From: Himantopus leucocephalus
Lineage: Eukaryota > Chordata > Aves > Charadriiformes > Recurvirostridae
Direction of reading: 5' to 3'
NCBI GenBank assembly: GCA_003993805.1
Contig: RSEF01000012.1
Coordinates: forward strand, 3,187,239-3,251,238
Length of the DNA stretch: 64,000 nucleotides
The notes below the pieces were generated by a model. It was given only the letters and a program-made list of their open reading frames with translations. It had not been told where the DNA came from and ran no database searches. Of this stretch, positions 37,431 through 50,592 are shown piece by piece (position 1 is the stretch's first letter; every line of letters starts with the position of its first letter). A program made the position numbers and the translations under genes.

Positions 37431-39196
37431 TGTATTTGCCACAGATAAGATGCGGTAATATTAATTGAATGAAAAGTGAGTTATGATGGTTCTGCTTGTA
37501 GTACAATTCTCATGTTCCATCTGACGGAGTTTAACGTACTAAGACAGCTCTAAAGTTTTCAATAATCAGTTTGACTTATATTTAAACTTTAAGAAATGTA
37601 TATAACTAGTTGCTACAAAGTCAATATCTTTAATTCTACTTTAAACCTAAGCTTTGCTTCATAAATGTTTTTAAAAAGCAGAAAGTTTGAGATAAAAGAT
37701 TTATTACTCATACTATATTTGAATAGTGTTCTTTTTTTAAAGCTGAGCAAGTCTTTCAAGAAAGCTTATATTAATTTAGAGTTGCATTTTATGCACTACT
37801 CACTTAAAATCTGAAGTAGATGAAAAGTGCTAAAAGTTCCCGAAGGTTAATGTGTTACATGTTTATATTAATAAAGCTATAAAATTATAGATACTTATCT
37901 TTAAACTTATGTGTATATAACGTACATACATTTTTGCTAAGAGTGTTTAAATAAAGTAATGAATACATACATATATTCCTTCTTCATAAAGCTAGAGGTA
38001 CTTGAGTTTGATAAATGTTAATAAAACTTTTTCTGAAAAAAGAGGAAGATAAATTCTGCTACGCTGTAAATTTGTGGGGCAACCACAAAATATTTTGCTA
38101 TTAATATTATATCAGAAAGTAGATAAGAACAAGGGGAAGGAGAGAAAGAACAGATTTCTTGACTTAGTTGTCCTAAGACCCACAACTTAATAATGATAGA
38201 ATAAATTTTGTATCCCCAAATTTTTACAACCAGTTGTTCTTAAAGACTGTGTTCTTAAAGGTTATATTCATGCGCTTATGAGGCATTTCTTTTCATTAAA
38301 AAAGTATCATGAAGTATTTCAATTTTGTTAATATTTTAGTTGTGTCAGAAACCAAAATATACTAATATGGGCTTCAAAAATAACTGAAATTGTAAGAGAA
38401 AAAAACAAACCTGTCTGAAACTTTTTAGAAATTCTAGTGCATTTTTGCTTGCATAATTTCATATAACCTTTTTAGTTTTCCACACTTTAAGTCTAATGTA
38501 AAATTGGTAGTATGATGTATGGATCTATTTCTTGTATTCATTCATTTTTCTTGTTGCAAATGGCGATTCTTCCTCACTGCTAACAAAGATTTATCAGGAA
38601 AAAAGTGCTGAAAAATAAAGAATTTAATAAAACACAAGCAGTAAAGTGCCCAATAGTATTATCTGACCCTGTAGTTATTTGGATCTGTTTCTAGGCATAA
38701 GACATAATAAAAAACTTTGCGTAGCTGAAACAGTCTATGCTACTTTTCTTTAGATTGCTTAAAGCAATTTTTGTTCTACTTTGAAGCAGAATATAGCTAA
38801 TGGGTATTAGCTATGCAGAGGGATAGTCTAAATTAATAATTTTAAAAAACTGGAATGCTACTATTTGCACCTGTTCTACCTGATAAACAATTCTAATAAA
38901 AAGTTTACATTACATTTTTAGGTACCTTCTAAAATAGTATGGACTAAAGCACGGGTAAAATGTAGATACTAATTGTTCAGTTTTAATGCACATCCTTTTC
39001 CCTGGTTCCTAAGACCTTTGATGAAAGGTCGTTTTTAGCCTATATTAGTAATCAACTAAAATCTCATTTGAAGGAGTTGTGATAGTTGAGGTACAAGCTG
39101 AGAAGTAAATATTATAAGACAGCTTGGCAGGACACTGCAAACATAATAGAAGGAAAATTTGAAACTCAAAGTTTGTGATTTTTCCTGTCCAATTAG

Positions 39197-39520
39197 AAAT
39201 TGGAAGAAGAAACATCTGTATTTCTGGAAGCTATGGAGGAACCCTGTGGAAGTACTTTCTTGTTCTTACCCTCCTTTTCTCTAGTGTGTCTATTTTCTAC
39301 TGCTGTCAGTAGTAGGATATATAGCTGGATAAATCTTTGGCCTTATCCACTTGTACCTATTGAGCATGACGTTGATTTGTATTTTAGTCATTTTGTGAGT
39401 TGGTTCCCTTTAGAACATAGAAGCTTTTTCAGGTCAATTTTCTTCAGCTTAGGTATCCACCCAAGGATGGATGGGCATCATCAACCCAGGTTATGTATCA
39501 GACTGCTATCTAATGCTGAG
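39197..39520 (+). other. candidate cassette exon of CENPP, antisense to the OMD 3' region
   Basis: This stretch of 324 nt follows a near-ideal acceptor (GATTTTTCCTGTCCAATTAG, ending 39196) and ends at a consensus donor, GCTGAG|GTGAGT. All 108 codons are open in the frame that CENPP exon 5 leaves (phase 0 in, phase 0 out), so it could be spliced in without shifting the frame. The peptide begins KLEEETSVFLEAMEEPCGST and is otherwise rich in Phe, Ser and Leu; I recognise no family. It does not resemble the human CENP-P C-terminus. It lies about 185 nt beyond the OMD stop, so it is antisense to the probable OMD 3' UTR. Chance remains quite possible. Confidence 0.3.
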
Positions 39521-39704
39521 GTGAGTGCGCTTTGCTCCTAGTGTTATGTTTTTTACTACATCCGTAACAGGACATTTACCAACACTAAAATCCTATCTCC
39601 ACTTTATAGAAGTAGCTTAAATATCCTAAACTATCCAAATGGATATGAATACCCTACAACTAAGGAAAAGTTTCCATGTATATTCATTAACAACGATTAC
39701 TTCA

Positions 39705-40021
39705 CTAAAAGTAAGGATGGAAGTAGTTGTCTTCTGCTTCATGATCTTCTTCAGTTTCATGATCGTGTGTTTCATGATTGTCTTCTGCTTCATCATATTC
39801 TTCTGGTGTTAAAAATCGTCGAAACACTGGTATTCTTAGCTGAGTTGACTTGTTGACATTAACATTTTGTTCGCCATAATAAATGGTTCGAATGTGAGGG
39901 AAGCAAAAGAATGCATATGTGCTTATTGGAATCGTAAGCTTGTTTTGGTCCACCCGTATATAGGTTAATTGGTTAGTGTTCATTGGATCAATAGATGGAC
40001 ACATCAAAGTAACATTTATGG
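39705..40021 (-). CDS. OMD: OMD coding exon 2 (C-terminal cap and acidic tail, stop)
   Basis: The acceptor is CTGTCTCTTACAG (ending 40022). The exon of 317 nt begins with CC, completing ACC from the split codon. It carries [22 protein letters not shown] and [15 protein letters not shown], all near-identical in position to human OMD, and then the acidic tail with His-Glu repeats ending YFHPYF and TAG at 39705. Confidence 0.95.
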
Positions 40022-41804
40022 CTGTAAGAGACAGAAAAATATTAATTAAAATACAGAAAATAATTATATTTAAGACATATTGTGAAAGTGAAACATGTTT
40101 TGAAATTTAAAACAGAAAATATTTTTGCAATTCACAGTATTACTATAATCCTTCCCTGTGTTTTAAATTGGTTTTCTAAATGACAGTGATTTCAATTTTG
40201 AGGTAAAGAAAAAAATAAATATGACCACCACTACACTTTGTAATTACTATTTTATGTGAAAGGAATATTTTCATAATTCCTTTCCTCTGTATGTTTTTAT
40301 CAATTGCCTAATGAAAAGCAATTTTCAAAAAAGTTTTAGCTTATTATATGAAAAACTGGTTATTAACTTTCACAAAAAAAGTGCAAATTAGGGGTAAGGT
40401 GCAAAAGTAAAATATTTTCTAATTTCACCAGTTTGGTCTCAACTAACGGAGGATGTGTTTACACTGCATCTTGAAGAAGATGGGATGATATTCTTCCTGC
40501 ACTGTAAGCAGATCAAAAGCTACATTTGCTCCTGGGAAGTACAGTGTGTACGAACTCTGGGTCAGTGCCACATTAACTGGTGAGTTCAGAATGCTAAGAG
40601 CACCTCTCTGCAAAGGACATGAGAACAACATGCAAATTTGAACAACATGCAAATTTAGATGACTGCTCAGCTCGCATGTTTGTACATGTCAACTGAGAAG
40701 CTGTAAGGTGGCAGGTCCTCAAAACCAAGGACACAACAAAAGAGAAGGTTTTGATTTGGGCTAAAAGTCTTAATTCTGGATGGAAGATATGCCAAACTCA
40801 CCCCCTCCCACAACCAATGCCAAAATCCACTAAGTTTTTTGCTTTTAAAGAATTACAACTATCAACATACTTTCAATGTCATTGTCTTCAATATATAAAT
40901 GCTGCAAACTTCTTGGAATATAGAATACTTGTTTCAATTTGTTATGTCCAAGATTAAGTTCTAGAAGGTTAGGTAGATTAAAGGTGTTGTGTGGAATGTT
41001 CTGCAGGTTATTGTGGGACATTCTTAGGGCAATGATTTTTGGAAGTCTGTTGAAATAGTTTTCTGGAATATAAGAAATTGAGTTATTTTCAAGAGAGAGA
41101 TACATAAGTGACGATGGTAGATCAGGAGGCATAGTCTGTAATTTGTTGTTGCACAAGTTGAGCTGCATTAAATTTTGCATGTTTGAAAAGGGTTTTCCTT
41201 TGAGTACTGAGTCGTCAAGAAAATTATTGCAAAGGTCAAGCATGGTTATGTTAGGTAATCCTTCCAGTGCATTTCCAGATAACTGAGAAATCTTATTGAA
41301 ACCAAGGAGGAGTCTCTCTAGAGAGCTGGGGAGTGGGAATGGAAATTCTTCTAATTCATTATGTTGTAAATGAAGTTGCACTAAGTTTGAAAGTTTGGCA
41401 AAAACACCATGGTCAATCATATGAAATTTAATTTTGTTGTGGCTGAGGTTAATTTCTCTTAAGAAGGTAACGTTAGTGAATGGTCCTGCAGGCACAGCTT
41501 CAATATTGTTGTTTTGCAGATAAAGTTGTTGGACGTGACTAGGGATATTTGGTATTGTCTTAAGTTTACGATGATCGCAGTACATTGATAACGGAAAAGC
41601 TGGTGGACAAAAGCATTCTCTGGCGCATTCAACTGGAAAAGGAAAGCGGGGGACTTCAGCTTGTGTATTGGGATTAAAATAATACGGATGTTGATGATTT
41701 GGTTCCTCATCATACTCATCCTCAAAATCATAGTCTTCGTATTGACAAAAAACCATAGCGGCCCAGAGGACGTGAATGATTGATAGCTGGGTCAGAATCC
41801 TCAT
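39705..41804 (-). CDS. OMD: OMD, osteomodulin/osteoadherin (complete CDS, two coding exons joined)
   Basis: Osteomodulin is a secreted class II SLRP of mineralised matrix that binds hydroxyapatite and collagen. Joining 41804-40871 and 40021-39705 gives 416 residues (human 421). Residues 1-20 are a signal peptide ending before [10 protein letters not shown]. The N-terminal tail has Tyr at 22, 25, 31, 41 and 42 in an acidic setting, the pattern of sulfated tyrosines in this protein. C60-X3-C64-X-C66-X9-C76 is the class II cap, followed by about ten LRRs, with C319/C351 in the C-terminal cap. Residues 383-416 form an Asp/Glu/His-rich tail, the diagnostic osteomodulin extension. Sequons include NVT, NIT and NNS. 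The gene is antisense in CENPP intron 5 between OGN and ASPN. Confidence 0.96.
40871..41804 (-). CDS. OMD: OMD coding exon 1
   Basis: The start is the ATG at 41804-41802 (A at -3). Although the frame is open upstream to 42008, the signal peptide and a splice acceptor (CATAAACAG ending 41827) show that the coding part starts here, with a 22-nt leader from 41826. The exon covers the signal peptide, Tyr-rich tail, cysteine cap and most LRRs. The donor is TTGAAA|GTATGT at 40870, leaving phase 1. One large exon followed by a small last exon is usual in class II SLRPs. Confidence 0.95.
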
Positions 41805-42451
41805 ACTGAAATTTATATCTTGTATCCTGTTTATGAGAAAGAAAAATAAGTTTATTAGGTAGACATAAAGCAAATCACATGTAAGTTTCAGTTTTAAGAA
41901 GAAGGAATATAAAATGAAATAAGTAGAATAATTGATTTTTTTGGCAACAATGTCAGTGACGTTATTGGCAAAAACAAGTTTTAATCTGTCTTCCAAGAAA
42001 ACAGCCATAGGCTGTCTTCACTGTCCTTGAAGTAAACATAAGTTTTCTTGTCTGACTTCAGACAAGGAACAGCTTTCTACCTGTGCTGTGCCTGTTATGG
42101 AGGGATACCGTAACAGTTGGGAGTAGAAAAAAATCTCAGTCTTCATTCCTTTCCCACTTTAATTTATTACAGAGAAGTCGTGAAAGGACTTTTTACGTGA
42201 AGGGGTATAGTCTGGGGTTTGTCTTGGACATCTGAGGTGTTGCGTTCTTTCCAGTGTAATAGGTTAAGCATCAGCCTTACAAGTCAGTTTTAAATGAGTG
42301 CAGATGGCATTCCCGAGCAACATTTCTTCCTCAGACATTTGGAAAAACGTAGATAGTCTTATTCAACTCTGTCAAGATGAAAACTTCTTTTGCAAATATA
42401 TTAGTTATTCTTACTATGAACTTGCACCACACAAACGGTGTGTGGTCAGTA

Positions 42452-42720
42452 TCATGGAAACATAGAAGTGTTGTTTGGAAAGGACTTTTGGCAATCATGT
42501 TGTCAAGCCTGGTCCTCCAAGTGTTTCCATCTCCAACAGTAGATTAGATCAGTCTAGACTTTGTCTGGGTGATCCCTGAAAATTTTCAAGGGTGGAATTC
42601 CAGCACCCCTCTAAATAACCCAAGTTAGTGTTGCACTACACTCCGTGTGAAGGAATTTGCTAGGCTTGCTAAGTGTCCAAGCCATAGCTTGTGTCTCTTG
42701 TCCTTGTTTTTAAACAAAGT
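42452..42720 (-). mobile_element. degenerate CR1-like LINE 3' end
   Basis: The + strand begins ATCATGGAAACATAGAAGTG and continues with GGAAAGGACTTTTGGCAATCA, CAAGCCTGGTCC, GTGTGAAGGAATTTGC and CTTGTGTCTCTTGTCC. This order mirrors the reverse complement of a CR1 3' end (compare 2755-3020), but with much more divergence. Confidence 0.55.
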
Positions 42721-44642
42721 TATTTTTGTTAAAAATATATATTCTCAACTAAGGTGAGGTAATTGCAGGATTGTTTCTATAAACAGAGCAGTGAAATAGA
42801 TTACTTTGTAATCTATTGTAAAATATTGTCTTTTATGTAAAACAGAAATTTACATGGCATTAGTGATTGCATGTTCTGTGGCATTTTATGTTGGTTTTCT
42901 ATTATTTTCTGCAAAAAGGCTGACAGTACAATGCATTAATGATGATAAAAACTTAATTTTTCTGTTCCCATAATTTAATTAAATCAAATACAATTCAACC
43001 GTTGAGTATTGCACACCATGTAAAATCTTACTTGATAAAAAGTTTTCTTTATAGTCTTCCTAGGCTTCTGTAATAATACGTTCTTTATAGACATGAACTA
43101 ATTTACCTTCAAAGTGCCCTTCTGAAGTGAAATACTGATGTTGTGAAAAACAAATAATTTTGCATGTCGAATTTCTGATGCTCAAAGCCAGACTAACATT
43201 TTAAAGCACTTTATGCAGTCAGAGGAACCCTATTACTTGGCAGAATTAAAGTTGTGAATCATGTCAAGCTGTTCAACTTAAACAACAAATGAGTCAAAAT
43301 GTAACATGGCAGGTCAAAGCAAATAAATCATGGAAAATTTTAAGAGACTTTGCTCAGTATAGTGTGGGAACCCTGAGACGGAGGAAAGCAGATCTTCTCA
43401 GATTTTTTTATAATGACATTCATGTTTCTTAATCAGGGGTCTCTTTTTCTTTTTCTTGATGATCTCAATATTTTTTTACGAAACAATTAATCAGTAACAA
43501 AGGAGATGAGACTTAGAAATGTTAACTTCCTATGCTTCATAGTGGTCATTATGTCCTAATGCATGATGTGGTCTATGAATTGAATGAGAGAGAGAATCCT
43601 AAGGAAAAAAGTAGTAACAATCATGAAATGTAATACCTCCTGTATTCTTCCTGTCTTGCACACAGCCTGTGTGTGATAACGCCTAGGTGAAATTATTTGT
43701 GGTATTGTCTAGTTTGCATTCTTAACTTTGTATTTGAATGCTCCTTTAATCAAGTTTCATAACTGATTAAAATCTTAAAACCAGGTTTGGATGGAGTCAG
43801 TTGTTTGGAACCTCCTTGTAGGTAGGTCCTCAGCAAAGCCAGGGTCTCCATATCCCTACAGCATCATCAGATGTCTGAGCTAGTCTAAGTAAATGGCAGA
43901 AATATGTTCTTGGTTTCCTTTTGATTCCTGTTACTCCTTCTCTGTTTCAGTCCAGAACTTTTTCTTCACCTTCTGGTTCTATTCTCTCAGCACTTCTACT
44001 AGGTGTCACAAAAGTTCCAGTTAATAATGATGGTTCTCAGTGCCACAATAGTCCTTAGAAACCAGGAGGAACAACTCAGGAAAGTCCTGTAAGTTTAAGG
44101 AAAAAGCTTACTTAGGCCTTCATCCCATTGATCCACTTGCCATGCAGACAATGTGAAGAGAAGGATCATCACTTGAGATGGAACGATAAGTAATAGGTAC
44201 CAGTCTCTCACTGGTTTTATGGAGAGAGAGGAGCTGGTATTTGGGGGGGAATTTTTTATACCTTGGCTGTAGAACAGTAACTGTCCTGCCAGTCTAGCAG
44301 GTCATGTCTCAAAGCACTGAGGTACTAACAATTCTGCATGAAAAAAATCTAAGAACTTAACTAGCTTTAAAATGAAGAGTCATGTCAGGTGAAACTTGAC
44401 AATGCAGGAAGCACATCAGATGCAGATATGATAAACTGCATACTTTACAAAGTTGAAAGAAAACAGAACATTTTAAAAGTGTGATTCTCTACCATCTGTA
44501 ATAAATTCAAAGGTTAGTAACTGTATTTGTACACAGTTTACTTGCTGAAAACTAAAAAAATATATAACATGCATGAATCACTCTTAACTGCAAAAAGTAA
44601 CGCAATCGGTTCATTTTATTCCTGTTTACCAAGAAAACTTAC

Positions 44643-44700
44643 TCTTTGGAAGTCTGTGAAGCTCAAGTTGTAGAGGGCAGCAAGTTATTGTGCTGGTGAA
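44643..44700 (-). promoter_or_regulatory. OMD: candidate OMD 5' non-coding exon
   Basis: A good donor, CCAAAGA|GTAAGTTTTC, lies on the OMD strand at 44643/44642, about 2.8 kb upstream of the acceptor at 41827. Osteomodulin genes have a non-coding first exon, so this is a reasonable candidate. No transcript evidence is available and the upstream border is arbitrary. Confidence 0.25.
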
Positions 44701-44965
44701 ATCATCTGAGAAATAGCCTAACACAGCTGGAGGAACAAAAGATCTCTCTAAGCCATATTTTGTGGTGAGGAGCCTTGTGGGAAGGCAAAGCAAAATAACA
44801 GCCTTAGCCCCTCTTCTGATTTGCCAGTAAAAAAAAAAAGTTTTGTGCCACATCATCAGTTACTGTGGATGCTGTGTCATAAGTCTGTGAAACAATTTCT
44901 TCTTCTGTCAAAAAATCACTTCAAAATTATTTGCAAGACTTCTTCAGTGTTACCAGTTCCCATTA

Positions 44966-44992
44966 AAAAAAAAAAAAAAAANCTTCAAAAAA
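44966..44992. repeat. poly(A) tract with single N
   Basis: A run of about 26 A ends at a single N, again an assembly-uncertain homopolymer. Confidence 0.7.
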
Positions 44993-47218
44993 TGCTTCAG
45001 AGGTCATTAGTTCATAGTGTGGTTTCAACTACAATGATTCAGTTACTCAAAAGGATTTGTCCTCTGGAGGATGAAGTTAAGAAACAGTAAAAAATTAACC
45101 TTATCAACATTGAGGGAAAGCATGGGCTATAGAAAAGCTCTTACGAACATCTTCCATTTTATACTTTTTTCCCTCCACAATCTATATTTCCTGTTTCCTT
45201 CCTGTGAAGTAATTGTGCTATACAGTGCTGCTGGTATGGTGGTGTACTTCTCGGTGGTGTTTTAAGGTTGTAGTTCAGGATTCAGTGAAAGTTTCCAACA
45301 TTTTTTTTGATAAGTTGCATAGAAAGAGCATAAATCTCCCTATGAAAGAGGCAAGTGTGACGTGAGATAGAAACCATTTTACTGAAGAAAAATATTTTTC
45401 GTAGCTTTTAAGAGGGAGAAAAAGGCATGATTATCTGCTTTTGCTGCTATATGGTACTTTAGTAACTGCGATATATGCAAAAAATGGAGAAAAAGGACAA
45501 TTTTTTTTGTTGAAGTGAGGCACTGTTCTGGGTTAATTGTATGATTTATCAAAAGCATTTAATTAAGCTTTTAGTTTGGTAAAAGAGTTACATTGTTTCA
45601 AAACCTACTCACAAGGAAGAATCTGGTTCCTAAAAAAGCATAAGTGCCTTAGAGTTATCATATTTGAGAAAATAATGTAATATTAAATTTTACTACTTTT
45701 TTTTGTCTTTGAGCTTCCTGAAGCTGATGATTTGCTTGACCTTTTCAAGTTTCCTCTGTAACACTGAGGACAAGAACATTGTTTAAGAAGCGGAATCATG
45801 CATGATTATAACATTTGGGATATAAAGAAAAGCACCAGAAATCATGACCAAAACAGTATTGTAGGAAATGACAATACCGGAACTAAAATAAAGCAATCGT
45901 GTATTTATGTAAAGAATACAGAATACAAGCGAGAGGTTGAAAGAGTAAAATTAAAATTGCATAGTCCTTTATTAAACAGTACTGTAAATAGTTGAATAGC
46001 TACATTGTACCACTAAACCTAAATAATACTAAACAGCAAAAGTAATTGATTTTTAAAATAATTATAATACATTCATAACAATGGATGAAAAAAGCCCCAC
46101 CAAGTTTATTATGCCAGTTAGTAAAATGTTATTTGCTGCTACAAAGTTCTGGGGTTTTTTAAGCACAAGACACAGAACATGGTGCAAATTTTTGGAAGCT
46201 CCATTATACTAACAGTTCTAAATAAAACATATACAAAGATTAAAGCTATTTTCTCTAAAGATAAAAATTCGACCAAATTAGAATTTTAATTTCATACCTG
46301 ATATTTTTCTATTGTTTTCTATTATTGATTGTGTCCCAAATCCTCTTAAGCTCTCAGGAGACTTAAAATCTCATGATGCATTTAGAAATCCATGGTGGCA
46401 GAGCAAAAAAGTCTGTCCTTCTGAAAAATTGTTGCAAAGCTCTTGATTGAAAGCATCTTTAGCTGCAGAATATGATGCAAATCTAGCCATGGCATATATT
46501 AAGACTCAGTTCCCTTTTTGTTGCATGAACTATCTTGGATACCAACAAGTCTATACTTTGTGACCTTGGTCAAGTTGTGCGGTTTCATCTTCTCTTAGTT
46601 TTGGTTTGAGGTGGGGTAGCAATTTCCTCACAAGAAGGATGATGAGAGGATTAAATTTAACATCATTCATGTAAGACTTATTGTTTCAAAGGCTGTAACA
46701 AACCTATTAAGTTTTCAATGTGTTTTGGTTTTAAGTTTTTTTAAAAAGTGTTTCATAAGGACTTATTTTTACTGTTGAGTTTGTAAATTTTTTTTCATCA
46801 TTTTATTTAAGCAGTTGTGACACAAAGCGAGATGTATATCAAGCTAGAGGTTAGGGTTGGCTTGAAGCTGATATATTTTCTTAAGCCAAACTTTGAAATT
46901 TTATCATCTTCATTAACCGCATTCAACGTACGAGACTTGTTAGCTTTTTTAACTGTAGTTCTGAACTGAAGGCTTAAGAAAAGAGACTGTTTGAATAAGT
47001 TGTGATTTTAGGTTTGTTTAGCTAGTTGAGTAAACTTTAAAAAATTGAAATTTCTGAATTTTAGCCAAAATATTAATAAAATAATTAGAGAAGATAACCA
47101 GTGGCACTGAGGGGAATGGGATTTGCCCTGATAGAAGAAGGAATAAATTATACTGTCCGACCTTTCCCCTATATTTACTATTTTACTATAAAAGATTCTT
47201 GGGTTCCTTTGTGTTTGT

Positions 47219-47276
47219 CCCTTCCCCCCCCCCGGCCAAAAAAAAACCCAAAAACAAAAAAAAACCCAAACCCAAC
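47219..47276. repeat. C-run and A/C-rich low-complexity tract
   Basis: A run of C is followed by interrupted poly(A) with CCC groups (AAACCC units). It is low-complexity DNA with no sign of a gene. Confidence 0.6.
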
Positions 47277-48802
47277 CAATTTATAATGGTCCATATGGAG
47301 CCTAGAGAAAGAAAGAAAAAAAAAGAAGGTGCATGTTGTTCATAGAGGAATAAAGGAAATCCAGTGAAGCTCAGCTGCGTAAGCTAGAACTGTAATTTGG
47401 TTCCCCATAAAGCGTGTGGGTTTCAGAAGTAAGAAACAGTCTTAGGCATATATCATCTAGACTGGCTGCAGTTCAGAGTCAGATTGTAGGCACGGAAAAT
47501 GCAGATATAAGACCTAGGTCTTAACTGGCAGTCCACAAACACTGTTAGCAGACCACCTGCAGCCTGTATGACTCTCGTATGTAATCTGCAAAGGCACTCC
47601 TTATTCGTGCCTAACATCAACAAAAGTAACTGATTATCAGGGCTGCAGTGGTTGCTGGCTTTATTTATGCCATGCCAGAACTAATCTGAAAATTCAGATA
47701 CTGGAGTGTAGAGCTCTCAGCAAATCAAGATGCTGAATTGCTTGATCTTGCAGATCCTCCAGCACAGCAAGACCCCACAGCACTCTGTTAATAATAGCTC
47801 TTACAGACTTCTTGTTATTCTGCTCTTCAGTGGAAAGTCATTCGAGGAGTGTGTCCCTGTGCGAATCTGCATTTTTCAAGGTTGTGGAAAAGGGGCCATC
47901 AAATCATATCAACAATCCTGCAGAACTGAGACAAGACCCAATCTGTTTAAAAAAGGAAAAGAGATTGCCCTGTGTGTGGCTTACTGTTGCCCCTGACCTG
48001 AACCTTGTTGTGTGGTCTCTACTTATTTCCCATTTAGTAGGTGGTATTGCAAGATCAAAACTCTGGCAACCCTCGTCTTATGCAGCCGGTTTTATATGTG
48101 TTGCTTTGTTTTGCTAGGAGCTACTAGGAAGAACGTGTTGAGCAACTGAAAACAGTTGAGTTTACAAAAACGATATTTGAAAAATAATCCCTAAGATGTG
48201 CTAGACTGTAGATATTGTGTGTAGTGATCAGATGGTACTCTGAACTTCTTTCGTTGACTCTTCTAATCAAAGGCAGGTTGTGGTTGCTGGTTGATTTTTA
48301 TCAGTCTGTTCTAACTTCAGTATGCGTGCTACAGCCGTGAATTTAAAAAAGAAATTAAATATGTTTTTGTGTAGATTTTATGGCTGTATTTCAAGAATGT
48401 GCTTTTTAGGTGACCATGCAGTCCTAAAAGAACGAAAAAAAAAAATAATAAAAATTGTCCTATATTTTTACTAGAAAACAGTATAAGTTAGTGGGTATCC
48501 TAAGCCCTGGGATGGATTCATTGGGTGCTTATTATCGTTCTGAAATATAAATATGTCTTTTCCTCTCATCCATGCTTTGGGATATGGAAGGTCTTTTTCT
48601 CTGTGTCTTCTCCACTTCCTCCCCTTATGTGGATTTGCTGATTCTGAGTTGAAGAACATCTTGTTCTCCCTTGTTCATAAGCATTCCTTTACTTCTTGAA
48701 ACTGCGGCTTTTTTTTTCTCTCACATTCTACTTTTTCTGTATTTCTGTATTTTTCTTATTTGGTATTTTTAAACTGTATACTTTGGGGTTTTTTTTGGTT
48801 TG

Positions 48803-48814
48803 TTTTTTTTTTTN
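48803..48814. repeat. poly(T) tract with single N
   Basis: The T run ends in an N followed by CACAG. The base count here cannot be trusted. Confidence 0.65.
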
Positions 48815-50549
48815 CACAGCTTTGAAGTTAACAAATGCAATTACATTTGGACCTCAAAGACCGATCCTTGTACAGAAAAAAAAACTGTGAAAGAGCAAGA
48901 GTGTATTGACCTTCCAACGTGGGAATTAATATAATCCCATAGACAATTGTGGAGTAACTTCTACTGCTAAACAGTAACAGACTGAATTTTTAGAGCAGAA
49001 TTCACTAGAAGCATCTACGCATCTAGAAGCAATACATGAGGAAGCCCGGATCTCATTAGATGATTGGTTGAACATATGCAATGACCAATTTGTATTGCAA
49101 TTCGTTTTGCTTCATAAATAGGCAAAAGCTAAGTACAAAGCCTCCTGGTGTGTTCAAATTTGTAATACTGAAGCTGTTTGAATGGAAGGGTGGGTGCGCT
49201 ATGGTATTGCTATCAATATCCATTTACAGTAATGGATAATTGACTTTGAAAGACTAATAGGAAAGGAGGATTGTAACTTTTTTCTGAATGTATTGCTGTG
49301 TTAGAAACTTTAGAAGTTTTTAATTTTATATTGGGGGCATACTTTGATATATGGATTTTACTTTCTACAGCAAAGGCATTTAAATAATCCTTGTCGTTTC
49401 TACTGCCACAATAAGAAGTAATTATAAACAATTGATACTGGCATAATAAAATGAATGTAAAATTCATGTAAGCAATAATATCTGTACCAAATAGTATCTG
49501 GTTACTTTAAAATACCCTGGACTATTATTGTATGAAGTTATAAATCTCCTCTGAGGAGATTTTTATGCAGCCTACTTTGGTTGTTCCAAGGTAGGTGACT
49601 TTGGGCTATATTTTCCTCCCGCATGGAGTTCTGGGATATTGCCTGCTTAATTGGAGATTGTATATCTGTGATTACACGGATATAAAATGCCGAGTGTCTG
49701 CTCTTTTTTGCAACCACTGTTTACTGGTGCAGGTATATTCTTTTTCCTGAAGCTGCATTACCAATTGGACCTCAGACTTTAACACAGCCTTTATTTTGCC
49801 TGATTTGTGTCCTGTATAAAATTATATAGATCATCATAGTATATGACAGGTGTCTTGCCCTCATTAATAAACAGAAGTAAACTTACTGAACATATAGTGT
49901 TTTGTAATGGAGGCAAGTGAGAAAGGTAATATAGCTGAACGTAGAGTGCAGGGATCCTTGAGCAGTACCGATCCAAGTTGGTAAGTCCAGATAGAGTAGT
50001 ACCCTTCGTGCTTGTCCTTATTGCTTCTGTAATAGTTTATTCAGTGTTACTTATTTGAGATAGTGTAAAATGACATTCCTTTTATAATTGCCATTTAAAA
50101 AATACCGTAGTATGTCTGTCAATTCTTTAGCAGTTTAAGCATGACCTTCATGGTTTTTAAAAAAATAAAAATTCAGCAAAATCTGAGGACTGTCATCTTA
50201 ATATGTGAAGTTGACTAGAAACTTGCTTCTTGCTGGGAGAGCATTCTTAGCATCCACTTTAATGGTCTAACTTCATTCCTTGAGTCTATTCCACAGCAGG
50301 CACTTCTACTCGTTTATTTCAAACAGAACTGCTAATTTTCCATGCCGTAAGCTGATAGATGCCTAGAAGAGATAATGCAAATTCTACCCTATCTTAATAA
50401 TTCATGTCAATACCTTATTCATTAGCTTATTTTTTTTCATTCATAGCTATGGACTTCATGCATTTTTGTTAAAAGAACTAGAAAATGTGCCTGCAACTTC
50501 AGATTGTTCCAATGTTTGTATCCAATCTGCAAATCATATGTTTATAGCA

Positions 50550-50592
50550 AAAAAAAAAAAAAAAAAAAAANAAAAAAAAAAAAAAAAAAAAA
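50550..50592. repeat. poly(A) tract of >40 bases with central N
   Basis: Two A runs of about 21 flank one N. This could be a retrotransposon tail, but no element body is recognisable beside it; the N suggests a collapsed or mis-sized homopolymer. Confidence 0.7.

Noticed and set aside
40845..42008. OMD reading frame starting at 42008 (387 codons)
   Set aside because: The upstream 68 codons precede a splice acceptor at 41827 and encode no signal peptide. The ATG at 41804 starts a proper signal peptide, and the frame past 40871 (SMLIVVIL) is read-through of the intron.
47730..48117. Two overlapping + strand frames of 88 and 101 codons
   Set aside because: No recognisable homology, two different frames, no convincing splice context; consistent with chance.
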